The notes beneath the pieces are model-generated. The model worked only from the letters and a program-made list of their open reading frames with translations. It did no database searches and was not told the origin of the DNA. A stretch of DNA of 24,578 nt, from the IMG/VR virus record IMGVR_UViG_3300025128_004625, positions 1-24,578 of that record. One strand, written 5' to 3'. Both the position numbers and the translations under genes were made by a program. This document shows positions 19,001-24,267 of this stretch, piece after piece (position 1 is the first letter of the stretch; every line of letters begins with the position of its first letter). The DNA comes from a virus.

Positions 19001-20106
19001 TGAATCAAGATACACTTAATGCTTTTTATCATCTTGGTAATTCATTGATGCTAATTAGAGGTCTTACTGGATCGTTTGGTCCTACACGTATGGATCCTGC
19101 ATCTCTTGTCGATCCAAAGGATTGGGAATGGAATGAGAACTTCCAGAAGTTGATTGATGAGGGTGCAACTCACGAAGAAGCATTCAGTACAATGTACGAA
19201 GAGTATTTTGATGAGTTTGTAGCGGAACAAACTGCTTTGGGGAAAACTGAGGCTGAAATTCTGCGACTTTGGCAGCCAGAAATCTTGAAGATTTCAGTAT
19301 TCTCAACTGGTAAGACTGGTAAGGATACTATCGCGGCGTTGCCACAGACTGTTGCTGCGATGGAATGGTTGGATACTCCGGGGAATACGGAGTTTCTTAA
19401 TAATTATCCGAAGGTTGGTGGATTCTTTATTCCTCGTGGGGTAACTGAAGAGAGTCGTGAATACGATATGGGTGCTATTAATCGATACATTGGTATGAAT
19501 ATGCGATTCAGGCAGGATCCTGAAGAATGGATTACAGGAGTTTATGTACATGAGGGTGCGATGCAGTATTACCCGAAGAGTCTAGAGCATAAGCAGAGGA
19601 TGGCAGAATATCGGGCTGCTGAGAAGCAGGGACTACCTAACTATGTGAACCCCGGAGAGTCTTGGGCACAAACGAAACTTGATGAACAGAAGATATGGGA
19701 TACATGGGAAGAAACGTTTAAGAACTTTCATCCTATATTTGCTGCCAGTTTGGTTGAGCAGTATTCGGGTTTGCGTCGTGATGATGCTCTTGAGGAAATG
19801 GCTATCTTGATGGCTAATGTTGATCAGATTCCTGATACGACGTATAAGAACGACATCGTGATGTTTATGAATGATATTCTTAAACTGAATAGTGCGTTGC
19901 GAGCGATGGCTGGTATTACTGATCGGACTGCTACGGCGAGGCGTAACTCTATTAAGAAAAAGTATTACGAACACGTGCAAAACTTTATTGTGGGAAGTCA
20001 CCGTAAGCCGTGGCTATTCGAACTTTACAATAATTTGTTTATACCTTTGATCGAAGAAAGTTGGATTGTAAAATATGATGCTGGCACTCATGCCTACGAG
20101 GAGTAA
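7009..20106 (+). CDS. Giant 4365-residue polyvalent-type virion protein with AlkB, MoCo-carrier/SLOG and NADAR-like domains
   Basis: One open frame of 13.1 kb, beginning in an ATGA overlap with AGGT 8 bases upstream and ending in a double stop (TAATAA). Residues 1-1970 are largely helical. They include a W1093-E1111 stretch (WVPWALFKHGLAIRNAVDE) of a type I recall from giant virion proteins of actinobacteriophages. Residues about 1975-3475 are a chain of modules: helical linkers, a possible ART-like segment (2225-2345), an ASCH-like segment (2430-2610), AlkB (2615-2795), MoCo-carrier/SLOG (2822-2968) and NADAR-like (3180-3332). Residues 3480-4365 return to structural sequence with AIPFFFAQLQFLQRWGR (3770-3785) and a hydrophobic stretch at 3935-3960. 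PVTA recurs at 1971, 2809, 2992 and 3475. Position after the portal suggests packaging in the capsid and ejection with DNA. The enzyme domains are seen in sequence; the delivery and counter-defence role is inferred from the polyvalent-protein concept. Confidence 0.88.
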   Translation: MTGPAGPENTGEAGHLTGGGGSRSTAVPSLEQERQNERMELLIQNGAHNYLASDPELLSELVKSNLSDTDMLMAWIDGFTEIQAHEHIEAFKEHADDHQRNIYNTFNPLTQDFLKSYGYKLPHDHLDWWNPGDWAQLAQKKFSSQRNIPLAIVTAPGWAIAQTTQGVSDTIKMGWQAIEHTARFSERMYRAGIDAAKSETAKGRGELYNPLNWWEGWQNAEFHGASFTTESKDKALDLLGDQKHFDIMISIRRYGSVEQGLHEYFLSKNGNDSKQAISDALDFLGSGVIVSDEWNTAQEILNAGTTQAMQHTMQGWESMVREVPQYFGGLRGQPDAPMEDASRIWVKGQMVSGFGAEMLGSMMFEPFNHLDIYLTMRRMGKKVPGVTAGNWVEQIDRTHLQAASYRAYEQAKAGEDLVDVVLRSRVTNGMLVDADVGVKANFKQWAQDRLGDDLDWLRGSSGGIRAGLTRVNDEVDFVNNAFRAHIEWRMRSVRAAGNGEDFREADPMIRMLTDRNPAYMDAIPLMLRYHEDAVWGRYSGVDDVGEGAELVTGRLGLDTYDGYWEFYRTVGGAQVLGGRLLGGYQGEKLFLPNLGYTAKARLRLAGLKRGLLDRGDRVDEVPGIWAETFSHFIATETDIIIGNLYDNLQGYITQPNLFPEIAEAGSLHHAAFELTRFELQKLLTDPEHYTQILLNSGYAKYEGLAKTDIDILLNLANKQGETNIQRLEGIYRHIQGGGSLDDLPENLILSDDLMDVLRTRWPDISSTFVYWDDLPGPKGLSHPKWLDQGIQYVKNRRLGYLHQPGSSEDLLLRKFPERIVRIGEKTWEELLQMGYDVGPYRTNLRKAGYTNPKQLLEAIDEFSIREVAEQVGLETSELKWFLKNRLHTAVSENKFYDAAGKIKDSVLVGLYTGAAFPFKIHESIFRLTPKKKWIDVQGLGMSDAAPIRDFEALIRQGVLAGMPRQTIDWYISRFAHGDEATRWGLVNDVVTEFLGRGGALRYGGKHVKASWDKFVRGADMIYGNTGADQFMSRHRMTPRAITPALASEGYRSQANVIPNWHEIGEMTKYMGYMRHLGYNLGRAQVDTFFQKHWVPWALFKHGLAIRNAVDELLIATLNHGAGFYIDAKLSKAALNQTKIFDAYGNRIILDKDALIGTPPLRTDDVVAAEHIANVQREYEAAVNYSRTEGTRARNLWATRGINWVFKNFLDTLTVGRGKASNAKARDIAKKHPMWPRATDAEKEVLILEAAAERAGNHHLSAHLRTVNNFAERVSHDMAGLLHAGANALPFPFEPFNEAAARLLRRNDARNFHAARLLVAHPFTASPHLEGILTPFKGYYDITQRPNVAQLLGSQSIADPTVLDWMKLDYSDSALAWRFPQGIENDPLSNLQAAGQHMQAFWADEPVYAIQARVVAHNIGPDFGPKLDDIVKKLGIKIDDDLELTATQNQAKSARYIYELMAGTIGDGSNYHLRELIRTYYIAEANSLASGGWRSLDAFFPQGIDWNSKSAADKILQSISDPNAKAVLAEIFAMDTVSRQQTLAWLSIRDLDPRLMDTDINVLYARGVEDATNELITVDGIERLHAMARTHGVDPIFAQMQRATTPDQLRLWHPQANVFESMGLSYMFMNPGTPVADKMFDSLKEFLTFYLESDDLAVSVIHSLNPANNPHGSVLPTKWLETYVPGATVALAPGAVAPSPQAVNIAIQGFLANITDTRIVNMPIPLLVGSHNPHLSKKVGLAVRRWYKWLAADEDFPVDGIRAILEKSKETADDILLESRIVSFAEYDAQPSFGQTFSVTAGNRIPISNIGGPESNPPRIFVQGSMGPDGQWMSTTDLPTRWSAVPDPDAPAGETWELASRTRGTVRDEKRVIDRREYLESQIINSMRGFETLPDETVVQYFFSPSMSNDPMYENVFRYHREPVPSQRIAPIYDEFGARMERLIDLFNEYSDGTHTWGQFEEAIWRRFGDAPVTAKKGIGPQMRIEESRDFIGTVGEGPIGEHGFRRIFDHHKESDIIPSRRLTKEPIGDINDFPGRDKLPIGQWLRTRMQSGSALEGESFGQPLTGQGRRSGAGRHGARGTPEGTVDVPESEYTEFLDDDLRGTLAEYQAAAEQLTAHAHGQPVEAGLKDFFAWRQSLLNDNIEHIDSVWPFWEAGAVPEEIIIPPQAATWDDLKDPLTGEPIPEMLGQINAERTKAIADAKNAEVRRTRIERFFQESRETLEQRNVPIDYEVMRGGVVSPVERLVRSRMNNFPVADMPRNLWMWEPTLGRSVRPGDVGGFTKNNNPFVAVHAETVGLGFETVAGSGTIRLLNMYRHTGTGDFIWLRDGAELVLPSFRGVASRQIGPAADPSPVVTSVPDSVIPQQNIDARLDIGGADIELHPGAIDVPFEYLDTEIANQPPSPVDLNFRSKGRGLPEIPVYNSLDVKKQVVVMDHQYEMLLRGEMSGFAVPPQTEKGKMVVQGRTDPMSETLKARSGQKRPLLMDEDPEVGQVFTKLSKTRGRGPLTGVEEGDLLELRPRATYRKKPGPVEKKLIEEGRIKGAKRGRTIAAGGVPYPVRVKKVVNARTISHEDFAELVGITVEEVKANWNSGRNYSRYRVAMIEPVVGKSGWQKSHLNIDDPNKKSPRTRVMGDPGTSYSYTGKTFEPQPWSPMIAVIRDRIEQITGYQFDLVIAQRYDTFDTKLGAHFDRVGNDYNLPEEIVVSVNFGATRNFQFRPRRKIKSGERAGEGTGDLYHYFDDPTHKREPGPVIELHEGDILAMMKGTNANWEHQVLEGLADSGPRINLTFRRISEQTNKQVRFQDPPDPVTAAGTVAVHPSGLEKIISGGQNGADEAGLLAARELGIPTGGTATYRWDTTLGPKPEQAEQFGLVADAKDFPKAASRYGSRTRQNVVNSDGTVLFSENTTDAGSALTINIAEQLGKPLLHVSGTSDKAKAEFIQWLTDNNIHTLNVAGNRMWTKPGQLRRSADFQDRVHQFLLDALRSMGDLPVTAGTGTPPASLSTTMLDEATSIPENITNFDQFETWAAAELVAMPSAVRPEEAAWRALHLKDWPAADKASIEALAGIGMWDKSFQGLSYEKRPIWFARDTPEEWAQRQSNDSGMRNHDLHIATGPVGDTSEAAFYREMEEADAARGLFPDEPHVVEHLRRYGYSDEDIARLQGPPGAAPAAAADTGPVTVWAGNTPTRPRSNPELSNVQDLPGGFTFRGKTFVSPEAAYQAHKSGLRSTTDSATGRRYDKEGYDLSEPWVEMKGWTAKDKGRGRRVDMSKGPTDSVHLMEEIVDARLMQDSKFIEALAATGDRRILHPSNDIWETEYPRILMERRRSVQEAVNSDRPPVAPVSRTAKEEMDSGEWELVEQQYLGPHDEMNAAEHFARTSFREVMFLGTNENKTARAARAGGEIARMTEPSALPGLATDLPEGALAGTGAGRPDSHYSWLLEAIDPPGGTISKQRILQIHNPDYVPDRISGKAPVTAARDKPRWDDRLKRSFFESQIQPMITAMIREPLYFHNFKEALNLMDGYRVFFHHELNRFAGLDEILRTPLDGLVDELFKKPYAANLPRPVMRQVSDGGKTQWRLFDESSERLDESVPKRRGQQRSNFDDFLEFEYQNLVRMEQDVNDPASRMAHLLAQYFDNVTDTSRPDAIDKMFYLDRRTYHIHDGNTPLYLPDGSPLLGEIWDLGPFYKLFGSTGVPGEGFERFFDAIRMNNAEDYSRLKRGMVELMAGRIQMEVKHAELAIERAAGVTSKFVDNHALRTQFQAQAGTAIPFFFAQLQFLQRWGRTLKYHPNALSKMNWWLLAAQRSGYMFTDTRDEQRVMIPGTEWTTQFTFETMAKFPLVRRIFGDIAVMGDDYTMRNDRLSPGYDLDNIANITFGPMISLPSNLFSMIDPKLASDEWMGPSLVSQWAFLSEGLDTSGPDWDAQSFWRIAFGSVLPAPIVNVGTVITSLIASNIFGASSGAGDKAFFDAVYMTANNGWLPDPIDMTDLSRSEHDLLNQDTLNAFYHLGNSLMLIRGLTGSFGPTRMDPASLVDPKDWEWNENFQKLIDEGATHEEAFSTMYEEYFDEFVAEQTALGKTEAEILRLWQPEILKISVFSTGKTGKDTIAALPQTVAAMEWLDTPGNTEFLNNYPKVGGFFIPRGVTEESREYDMGAINRYIGMNMRFRQDPEEWITGVYVHEGAMQYYPKSLEHKQRMAEYRAAEKQGLPNYVNPGESWAQTKLDEQKIWDTWEETFKNFHPIFAASLVEQYSGLRRDDALEEMAILMANVDQIPDTTYKNDIVMFMNDILKLNSALRAMAGITDRTATARRNSIKKKYYEHVQNFIVGSHRKPWLFELYNNLFIPLIEESWIVKYDAGTHAYEE
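13681..14043 (+). other. Possible ADP-ribosyltransferase-like segment of the giant protein
   Basis: Residues 2225-2345. The spacing resembles the R-S/T-E class of ADP-ribosyltransferases: VMRGG with R2235, a phenylalanine-bounded block (FVAVHAETVGLGF), a strand TIRLLNMYR, and GAELVLPSF with E2331 in the place of the late catalytic glutamate. No clear S-T-S motif is visible, and only one glutamate is present where many members have E-x-E. This is a weak, pattern-based suggestion; it may be an unrelated beta-rich module. Confidence 0.25.
14296..14838 (+). other. ASCH-like (PUA-fold) segment of the giant protein
   Basis: Residues 2430-2610. The order VVVMDHQYEMLLRGE (2431-2445), GVEEGDLLELRPR (2509-2521), YPVRVKKVVNARTISHEDF (2557-2575), VGITVEEVKANW (2579-2590) and SRYRVAMIEPV resembles ASCH domains: helix with Leu-x-x-Gly, a G-D-x-(L/V)-x-L strand, a V-x-x-V strand followed by an s-x-E-D/E-f helix, and a final V strand. 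ASCH domains share the PUA fold and bind RNA or modified nucleosides. The insert between the first helix and the G-D motif is longer than usual, so I keep the call tentative. Confidence 0.42.
14851..15393 (+). other. AlkB-type 2-oxoglutarate/Fe(II) dioxygenase domain of the giant protein
   Basis: Residues 2615-2795. The domain opens SPRTRVMGDPGTSYSYTG, like the P-R-x-x-x-x-G-D-x-G-x-x-Y-x-Y-S/T-G start of ALKBH2/ALKBH3-type enzymes, followed by WSPMIAVIRDRIEQITGYQF. The iron ligands are H2689 and D2691 (AHFD) and H2773 (NWEHQ). The 2-oxoglutarate and catalytic arginines are R2785 and R2791 in RINLTFR. The 12-residue gap between the second His and the first Arg, and the 6-residue gap between the arginines, agree with known AlkB homologues. 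VSVNFGATRNFQFRP and LHEGDILAMM give the expected core strands. All catalytic residues are present, so oxidative removal of alkyl groups from nucleobases is predicted. The natural substrate here is unknown. Confidence 0.93.
15472..15912 (+). other. MoCo-carrier / SLOG-type nucleotide-binding domain of the giant protein
   Basis: Residues 2822-2968. KIISGGQNGADEAGLLAARE (2825-2844) with LGIPTGG is the glycine-rich first loop of the putative molybdenum-carrier family (PF12694 as I know it), where SGGQTGAD is usual. SRYGSRTRQNVVNSDGTVLF gives the y-x-x-R-T-x-x-N-V-x-x-S/A-D-G-T motif, and LNVAGNRMWTKPG matches the closing N-V-A-G-x-R. The family belongs to the SLOG superfamily, which binds nucleotides or NAD-derived ligands. 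Despite the name, molybdenum cofactor transport is not suggested here. The visible binding-loop residues are intact apart from the T to N change in GGQNGAD. Confidence 0.88.
16546..17004 (+). other. NADAR/YbiA-like domain of the giant protein
   Basis: Residues 3180-3332. The core FRGKTFVSPEAAYQAHKSG (F3207-G3227) has the S-x-E-x-x-Y-Q-A-x-K motif with E3218. Further on, LMEEIVDARLMQDSKFIEAL, ATGDRRILHPSNDIWE and YPRILMERR match the helix, a-T-g-x-x-x-L/I-x-x-x-x-x-x-D-x-x-W and L-M-x-R-R ending of YbiA-type proteins. NADAR domains act on ADP-ribose-linked substrates; some members remove ADP-ribose from guanine. A tryptophan common in the R-x-D-W block appears to be methionine here (RVDM, M3270), and the usual Y-W-G after N-D is shortened, so activity may be altered. 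The fold call is fairly safe, the activity less so. Confidence 0.72.
18811..18888 (+). other. Hydrophobic segment near the C terminus of the giant protein
   Basis: Residues 3935-3960 (SVLPAPIVNVGTVITSLIASNIF and following GAS) form the most hydrophobic stretch that I find in the protein. It could be a membrane-active or buried helix. In a protein ejected with DNA, such a segment could help to cross the cell membrane; this is inference. Confidence 0.4.
20098..20103 (+). promoter_or_regulatory. Shine-Dalgarno for the gene at 20109
   Basis: GAGGAG lies 5 bases before ATG 20109 and overlaps the last codons of the giant gene. A double stop TAATAA sits between them. It is one of the strongest ribosome sites in the window and allows independent initiation after the 13-kb gene. 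Confidence 0.65.
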
Positions 20107-20108
20107 TA

Positions 20109-21911
20109 ATGCAAGGTGATTATGGGACTGGTCCTAGTGAGCCTGAACAGGATGCAGTAAGTGATGATCGTAATCCTGAGGCATCTACCACCACCGCACA
20201 ACCCTATCCATCTGTTGATACAGTAACAGTAGGGGGTGGGAATGCATCTGTAAGTATGGCGACATATCAGTCTAATCGTGATCCGGCTGACGCATTTGAA
20301 GCATTTATTAATTTGTTGCTAGATCAGAAGATTTTCTTTATTCGTGGATTTTCATCTGAACTCAGTGGCGATCCGATGCTGGATCCCTTCGGTTTGGCGA
20401 CACATCCCGATATGGCAAGTGCGGAAACCCAACTTGGTTGGGAGCATGGTGGCGATCCCGCTGAAAAGGCTACAATGGTAGAAATTGAATCTGCTGAAGG
20501 GCAGCAGCATTTGGAAGATGCGTGGCGTCACGAGCATAGTATATCTGCTGGTGACTTAACTGCTGATCAGAGAAAGCAGTTTGAGGATTGGCAGGACGCT
20601 ACGGTTGGCGGGAACGCCTTCATGTATCTACTAGAAGCAGGTGACCCTGCTCTTGGAACGATTACTGATTCCAATTATCCCTCTCTACTTGTTCCCAGTT
20701 ATGACGGAAGCGTCATGGGGAATATGAGTAGGATTGAGGAAGCATTGAGGGCGGTACCGTTGGATAGGCCGTCGTTTGATGCGTTTACCCATTCGATGTC
20801 TCGGTCGGATCCACGAAAATGGCGTGCTGTTCAGTCTGTCATGTCGATGATGGGGTACTACGGTGAGAATATTCCACAAATTCGGTGGGGAGGGCATTCC
20901 TATATAGATCGAAATGCTTTTCAATGGATGATGACAGATATTGTAAATGAGGAATTGAAGGTTGCTCAACACAACAGAAACAATCCTGACGCGCCTTTGC
21001 CTAAGCCCACGCTACGAGGATTTGTTGATCGTAAATATACCGAACATTTGGAGGAATCTGTTAGGCAGGCTAATGCTGGCGCAGATGGCTTGGCTGCCTT
21101 CGGTGGTGATGTGAGTACCCATATTCAAAACAATATTGCTGATTCTTTGAATTATCTAGGCCAGTCTGTTACTCCGTCTATGAAGAATCGCATTAATACT
21201 ATGGTTAATGAGATGTTTGTTGAGGGGGATTTGGATGCTGCGGCTGTTTTGAATACCGATTTGGTTGGGATGCAGGTAAGCGATGATGCGCTACGTAGTG
21301 CGGATGCTTGGTTGGCTGCGTTTCATGGTAACCAGAGGGGCTGGGAAGACAACATCCAGTTTGGTGTTAATGGTACGCCTACGGAGTTGCTGCGTATCGC
21401 TCGGGGGGCCGGTGTGGACCTTACCGGTGTAAACGTGCAGGGCAAGTATCGGGAACGGGAACTTGGCCCTGACGGGGAGATGAGAGATGTCGTAACTGGA
21501 GAGTTTGCACCGATTTCGGGCATGACAACAGAGCAACGGCACAACGTCGCTCGTTGGTACTTCTTGACTCTTCTACAACAAAACAATAATAACTTGAGTG
21601 TTACTGCGAATCAATACGCAAACACTATCGGTAACCGTGTATTCGAACAAAGCGGTTTTGATGATGCGTGGCTAGATAATACTGTTCGTATTGCCAATCA
21701 AGATCCAACTTCGTTTGCTTATCGGGCAGGCTGGGATACGTATGAGGAACAAAGTCAGGAACGAATCGATGCGTTGAATAATGTTGAAGCACGTGTCATG
21801 GCTTCTGAAGATTTCTCTAACATCAGTAATAAGGCTGGATCAAAGGCTTTGGCTGCTGCATTGACCGCTATGACAGGTAGTTCTTCTAAGCAGAGGCGAC
21901 CACGGCTATGA
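20109..21911 (+). CDS. Virion-type protein of unknown function, 600 residues
   Basis: It starts 2 bases after the giant gene's stop, behind a strong GAGGAG, and ends in an ATGA overlap. Residues 1-50 are Ser/Thr/Gly-rich and probably disordered. The rest is mostly helical, with many Trp and Asn residues, no signal peptide and no clear membrane segment. Residues about 237-285 (RKWRAVQSVMSMMGYYGENI, then DRNAFQWMMTDIV) recall a helix pair with an M/L-x-x-x-G-(F/Y)-Y turn that I associate with large virion proteins of actinobacteriophages. The C terminus is basic (SSKQRRPRL). I cannot assign an enzyme fold. By position it is a companion of the giant protein, perhaps another internal capsid or ejection protein. 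Confidence 0.6.
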   Translation: MQGDYGTGPSEPEQDAVSDDRNPEASTTTAQPYPSVDTVTVGGGNASVSMATYQSNRDPADAFEAFINLLLDQKIFFIRGFSSELSGDPMLDPFGLATHPDMASAETQLGWEHGGDPAEKATMVEIESAEGQQHLEDAWRHEHSISAGDLTADQRKQFEDWQDATVGGNAFMYLLEAGDPALGTITDSNYPSLLVPSYDGSVMGNMSRIEEALRAVPLDRPSFDAFTHSMSRSDPRKWRAVQSVMSMMGYYGENIPQIRWGGHSYIDRNAFQWMMTDIVNEELKVAQHNRNNPDAPLPKPTLRGFVDRKYTEHLEESVRQANAGADGLAAFGGDVSTHIQNNIADSLNYLGQSVTPSMKNRINTMVNEMFVEGDLDAAAVLNTDLVGMQVSDDALRSADAWLAAFHGNQRGWEDNIQFGVNGTPTELLRIARGAGVDLTGVNVQGKYRERELGPDGEMRDVVTGEFAPISGMTTEQRHNVARWYFLTLLQQNNNNLSVTANQYANTIGNRVFEQSGFDDAWLDNTVRIANQDPTSFAYRAGWDTYEEQSQERIDALNNVEARVMASEDFSNISNKAGSKALAAALTAMTGSSSKQRRPRL

Positions 21912-23269
21912 CAACTGAAACCTATCAATCACCTATTGCAGTTCTGGATGGTTTATGGAAACCATTCGGTAGGTATGTAAGCAGGTTTCTTGGCTATATG
22001 GGGAATGATGTTATGCCTGTTGTGGGCCGCGTACAGAATGACGAGGCTCGTCAAATGTATGATGCCGTATTCCAGCAGTTGGGAGAAGAAGCAAATACCA
22101 TCTTTGGTTCTGCTAATGGAGACATATTGAAAGATGGGTTAGGTGTATGGGTTACTTGGAAAGATGATGCTGCTTTGAACAAGGCTCTTGAAGTTGCTGC
22201 TGATTATGGCATCTCTTTGAATCCTGATTCCCCAAACATTATTGAACCTTTGGGATTGAGAAATAATGAGACTCCGTATGAGATACCGGGGGTTGATGTA
22301 AGCAAGTATTCGGGTACACGTGGAAGCCAGATGAATAACGGTGCCGGTCTTGTTGGTGATTCATTTGATTCCATAATGGGTGCGATGTTTTATGACAGGA
22401 ATTGGACTCCAGAAGATAAATGGCATCCCGGCGAAATGTATATAAATATCTTGGATGGGGCTGTTGATGCTTCTAGCCCTGAGTTTGCTGATTGGTTCCA
22501 GTCTGCGATGGATATGTGGATGGGTGAATCTTCTGAGATGCGTCAGCAGTTCTTCTACGATCTGTTGGCTAGTAACCCGGATGCTTGGGCTGATTGGATC
22601 CATGAATGTATTTATCCACCGGATGAGCGGCCTTCGCGTACAACTAAGATTACTCCTGAGCCTGAAGATTCTGAAGAAGAAGAAGGAGGAGAAGACGGTC
22701 GCGGTGGACATGAAAGGCCGGGACGAGAGTGGGAAGAAGGAGGAGAAGACGGTCGCGGTGGACATGAAAGGCCGGGACGAGAGTGGCCCGACGACCCGCC
22801 CCCCGGTACTGGTGGGCATAAGAAGCCGATACCGGTAGATCCGAAACCTGATGGTCCTCAACCAGACCCGCCTCATGGTGAACATCGGCGTCCTGTTGAG
22901 CCAGAAAGAGAAGGATCAGAACCACTTGAAACTCATACATGGCCCGGAGGTGGGTTGGCGCGTCTTCTAGGAGAAGAGGAACCTCATACAAGATCGATAT
23001 GGCCGGGTAGGAGGAGACATCCGCTTGATCCTGAAGCCGATAATTTTTTCTCAGGATTGTGGGGATCGATATTGAGGCTTGGACCGGATGCTATAGAAGA
23101 ATGGATTATGGATAATTACAATTGGGACAGACAACGAGAGCGTTCTAAACTAGGTGTTGGATCAGATTGGGATCCTGAAGGGGGATGGGATGCCCATTGG
23201 GATAACAAGTGGGCTACTCAGGAGCGGCGTTGGGAAGAACGTCTGGCTGATAAACGGAGGAATGCATAA
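21908..23269 (+). CDS. Virion-type protein with acidic, His/Arg/Gly-rich central linker, 453 residues
   Basis: It begins in ATGA overlap with AGAGG 11 bases upstream and ends TAATG. There are three regions. Residues 1-235 are a folded, helix-rich part (GLWKPFGRYVSRFLGYMGND; FADWFQSAMDMWMGE; ASNPDAWADWIHECI). Residues 240-370 are a highly charged low-complexity linker: acidic run DSEEEEGGEDG, then two identical 18-residue units ending GGHERPGREW, then Pro/His-rich text (PPGTGGHKKP, PHGEHRRPVEP). Residues 380-453 form a tryptophan-rich end (SDWDPEGGWDAHWDNKWATQERRWEER). I do not recognise a family. The alternation of compact ends and flexible charged centre suggests a bridging virion protein. 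The nucleotide-identical duplication in the linker is recent. Confidence 0.6.
   Translation: MTTETYQSPIAVLDGLWKPFGRYVSRFLGYMGNDVMPVVGRVQNDEARQMYDAVFQQLGEEANTIFGSANGDILKDGLGVWVTWKDDAALNKALEVAADYGISLNPDSPNIIEPLGLRNNETPYEIPGVDVSKYSGTRGSQMNNGAGLVGDSFDSIMGAMFYDRNWTPEDKWHPGEMYINILDGAVDASSPEFADWFQSAMDMWMGESSEMRQQFFYDLLASNPDAWADWIHECIYPPDERPSRTTKITPEPEDSEEEEGGEDGRGGHERPGREWEEGGEDGRGGHERPGREWPDDPPPGTGGHKKPIPVDPKPDGPQPDPPHGEHRRPVEPEREGSEPLETHTWPGGGLARLLGEEEPHTRSIWPGRRRHPLDPEADNFFSGLWGSILRLGPDAIEEWIMDNYNWDRQRERSKLGVGSDWDPEGGWDAHWDNKWATQERRWEERLADKRRNA
22679..22786 (+). repeat. Perfect 54-base tandem duplication
   Basis: Copy 1 is 22679-22732 and copy 2 is 22733-22786. By direct comparison the two are identical at every base and keep the frame (18 codons each). 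The absence of even synonymous changes, unlike the old 60-base repeats at 2310, points to a recent slippage event. Confidence 0.95.
23256..23262 (+). promoter_or_regulatory. Shine-Dalgarno for the gene at 23269
   Basis: GGAGGAA lies 6 bases before ATG 23269. It is near-consensus and fixes the start in the TAATG overlap. Confidence 0.65.
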
Positions 23270-24267
23270 TGCCTGATCCGGGTGTAAGACAAGAAGACAT
23301 GCCACAGCCTAGTGTGACCTTTTCGCCTGAGATTGTTGTTAACCAACCACCTGATCCTAAGTGGGATGCTGGGGAATGGTGGGTTACATTGCAGCGGATG
23401 TATCCGGGCTGGGCAAAGATCATTGAAAGTGAACCCGGAATGCAGGACATCGTTAGTGAATTCTTTGCGGGTTTGGATCCTGATACGATTGATTGGCGTG
23501 ATGTGGAATTGAACTTGACTAATTTGTTGAAGGGTTCGAAGTGGTACACGGAGCAGGCTCAGAGTGTAAGGGATTCCATTCTTCTTGAAATGGAAGACCC
23601 CGCTACATACAAATATAATATTGGTCAGAATGAAAAAGACATTAAGCAAATTTTGTATAACATGGGTCTATCATTGACCGATAATTCAATTGGTGTCTTT
23701 GCAGAGCGAGCAGAACGATATAACTGGGATCTGAATCAACTAACAGAACATCTTGTCAAGTATGCCCGTGGTGGCGAGAAGCCTGTACGGGGTGGTATTA
23801 AGCGTACCTTCGAAGATATCAAGAGTTATGCACAGAGTATGCTTACACCGATTGGTGATGGAGATACTTGGAATTTTGCATATAAGATTGAGGCGGGTAA
23901 TGATTCTATGGAGAATGCTGAAGACCATATTCAGGGGATCGCTGCTGAAACTTTCAACTTTGTGAATGTTCAGGAACTTGCATCTAAAGGATTGACTATT
24001 TCTGATCTTCTATCAGGTGTGAAGGAACAGATTGCGACTACCCTAGATTTGAATTCTAATGATGTTCGTTTGTATAATATGTCTTTGGATGATCTGGTTG
24101 TCGGAGAAGGCGAAAGCAAACGGTTCATTAATCGTCAGGAAACCGAAGCATGGGCAAAGAAGCAGGGTCGTTACCAGATGACAGATGCTTATCGTGGCGA
24201 TGTGCGTGATCTTGCACAGGGTGTTGCCAATCACTTTGGTACGCGAGCATTTGGAGGCTACGTGTAA
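23269..24267 (+). CDS. Virion-type helical protein, 332 residues (actinophage-like pattern)
   Basis: The start lies in TAATG behind GGAGGAA. After a proline-rich leader (residues 1-32), the protein shows YPGWAKIIESEPGMQDIV (45-62), LTNLLKGSKWYTEQAQSVRD (84-103), DPATYKYNIGQ, AERAERYNWDLNQLTEHLV and, at the end, ETEAWAKKQGRYQMTDAYR with VANHFG. This order (P-x-(W/L) helix with an E-P-G, an L-x-x-x-x-W-(W/Y) helix, R-x-(W/I), D-P-A-T and a final W-x-x-x-x-R-Y-x-x-T-D-A) recalls a virion protein family of actinobacteriophages built around 'TxWWR' helices. I know no biochemical function for it. No membrane segment is seen. It probably forms part of the internal or tail machinery encoded with the giant protein. 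Confidence 0.62.
   Translation: MPDPGVRQEDMPQPSVTFSPEIVVNQPPDPKWDAGEWWVTLQRMYPGWAKIIESEPGMQDIVSEFFAGLDPDTIDWRDVELNLTNLLKGSKWYTEQAQSVRDSILLEMEDPATYKYNIGQNEKDIKQILYNMGLSLTDNSIGVFAERAERYNWDLNQLTEHLVKYARGGEKPVRGGIKRTFEDIKSYAQSMLTPIGDGDTWNFAYKIEAGNDSMENAEDHIQGIAAETFNFVNVQELASKGLTISDLLSGVKEQIATTLDLNSNDVRLYNMSLDDLVVGEGESKRFINRQETEAWAKKQGRYQMTDAYRGDVRDLAQGVANHFGTRAFGGYV
24253..24257 (+). promoter_or_regulatory. Shine-Dalgarno for the gene at 24267
   Basis: GGAGG lies 9 bases before ATG 24267 and supports a start that would otherwise rest only on the open frame running off the window. Confidence 0.6.

Noticed and set aside
22361-22885. 174-codon open frame on the - strand over the 54-base duplication
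   Set aside because: Its internal repeat is produced by the + strand duplication, and the translation is Arg/Ser/Phe-rich noise without a ribosome site in a sensible context.
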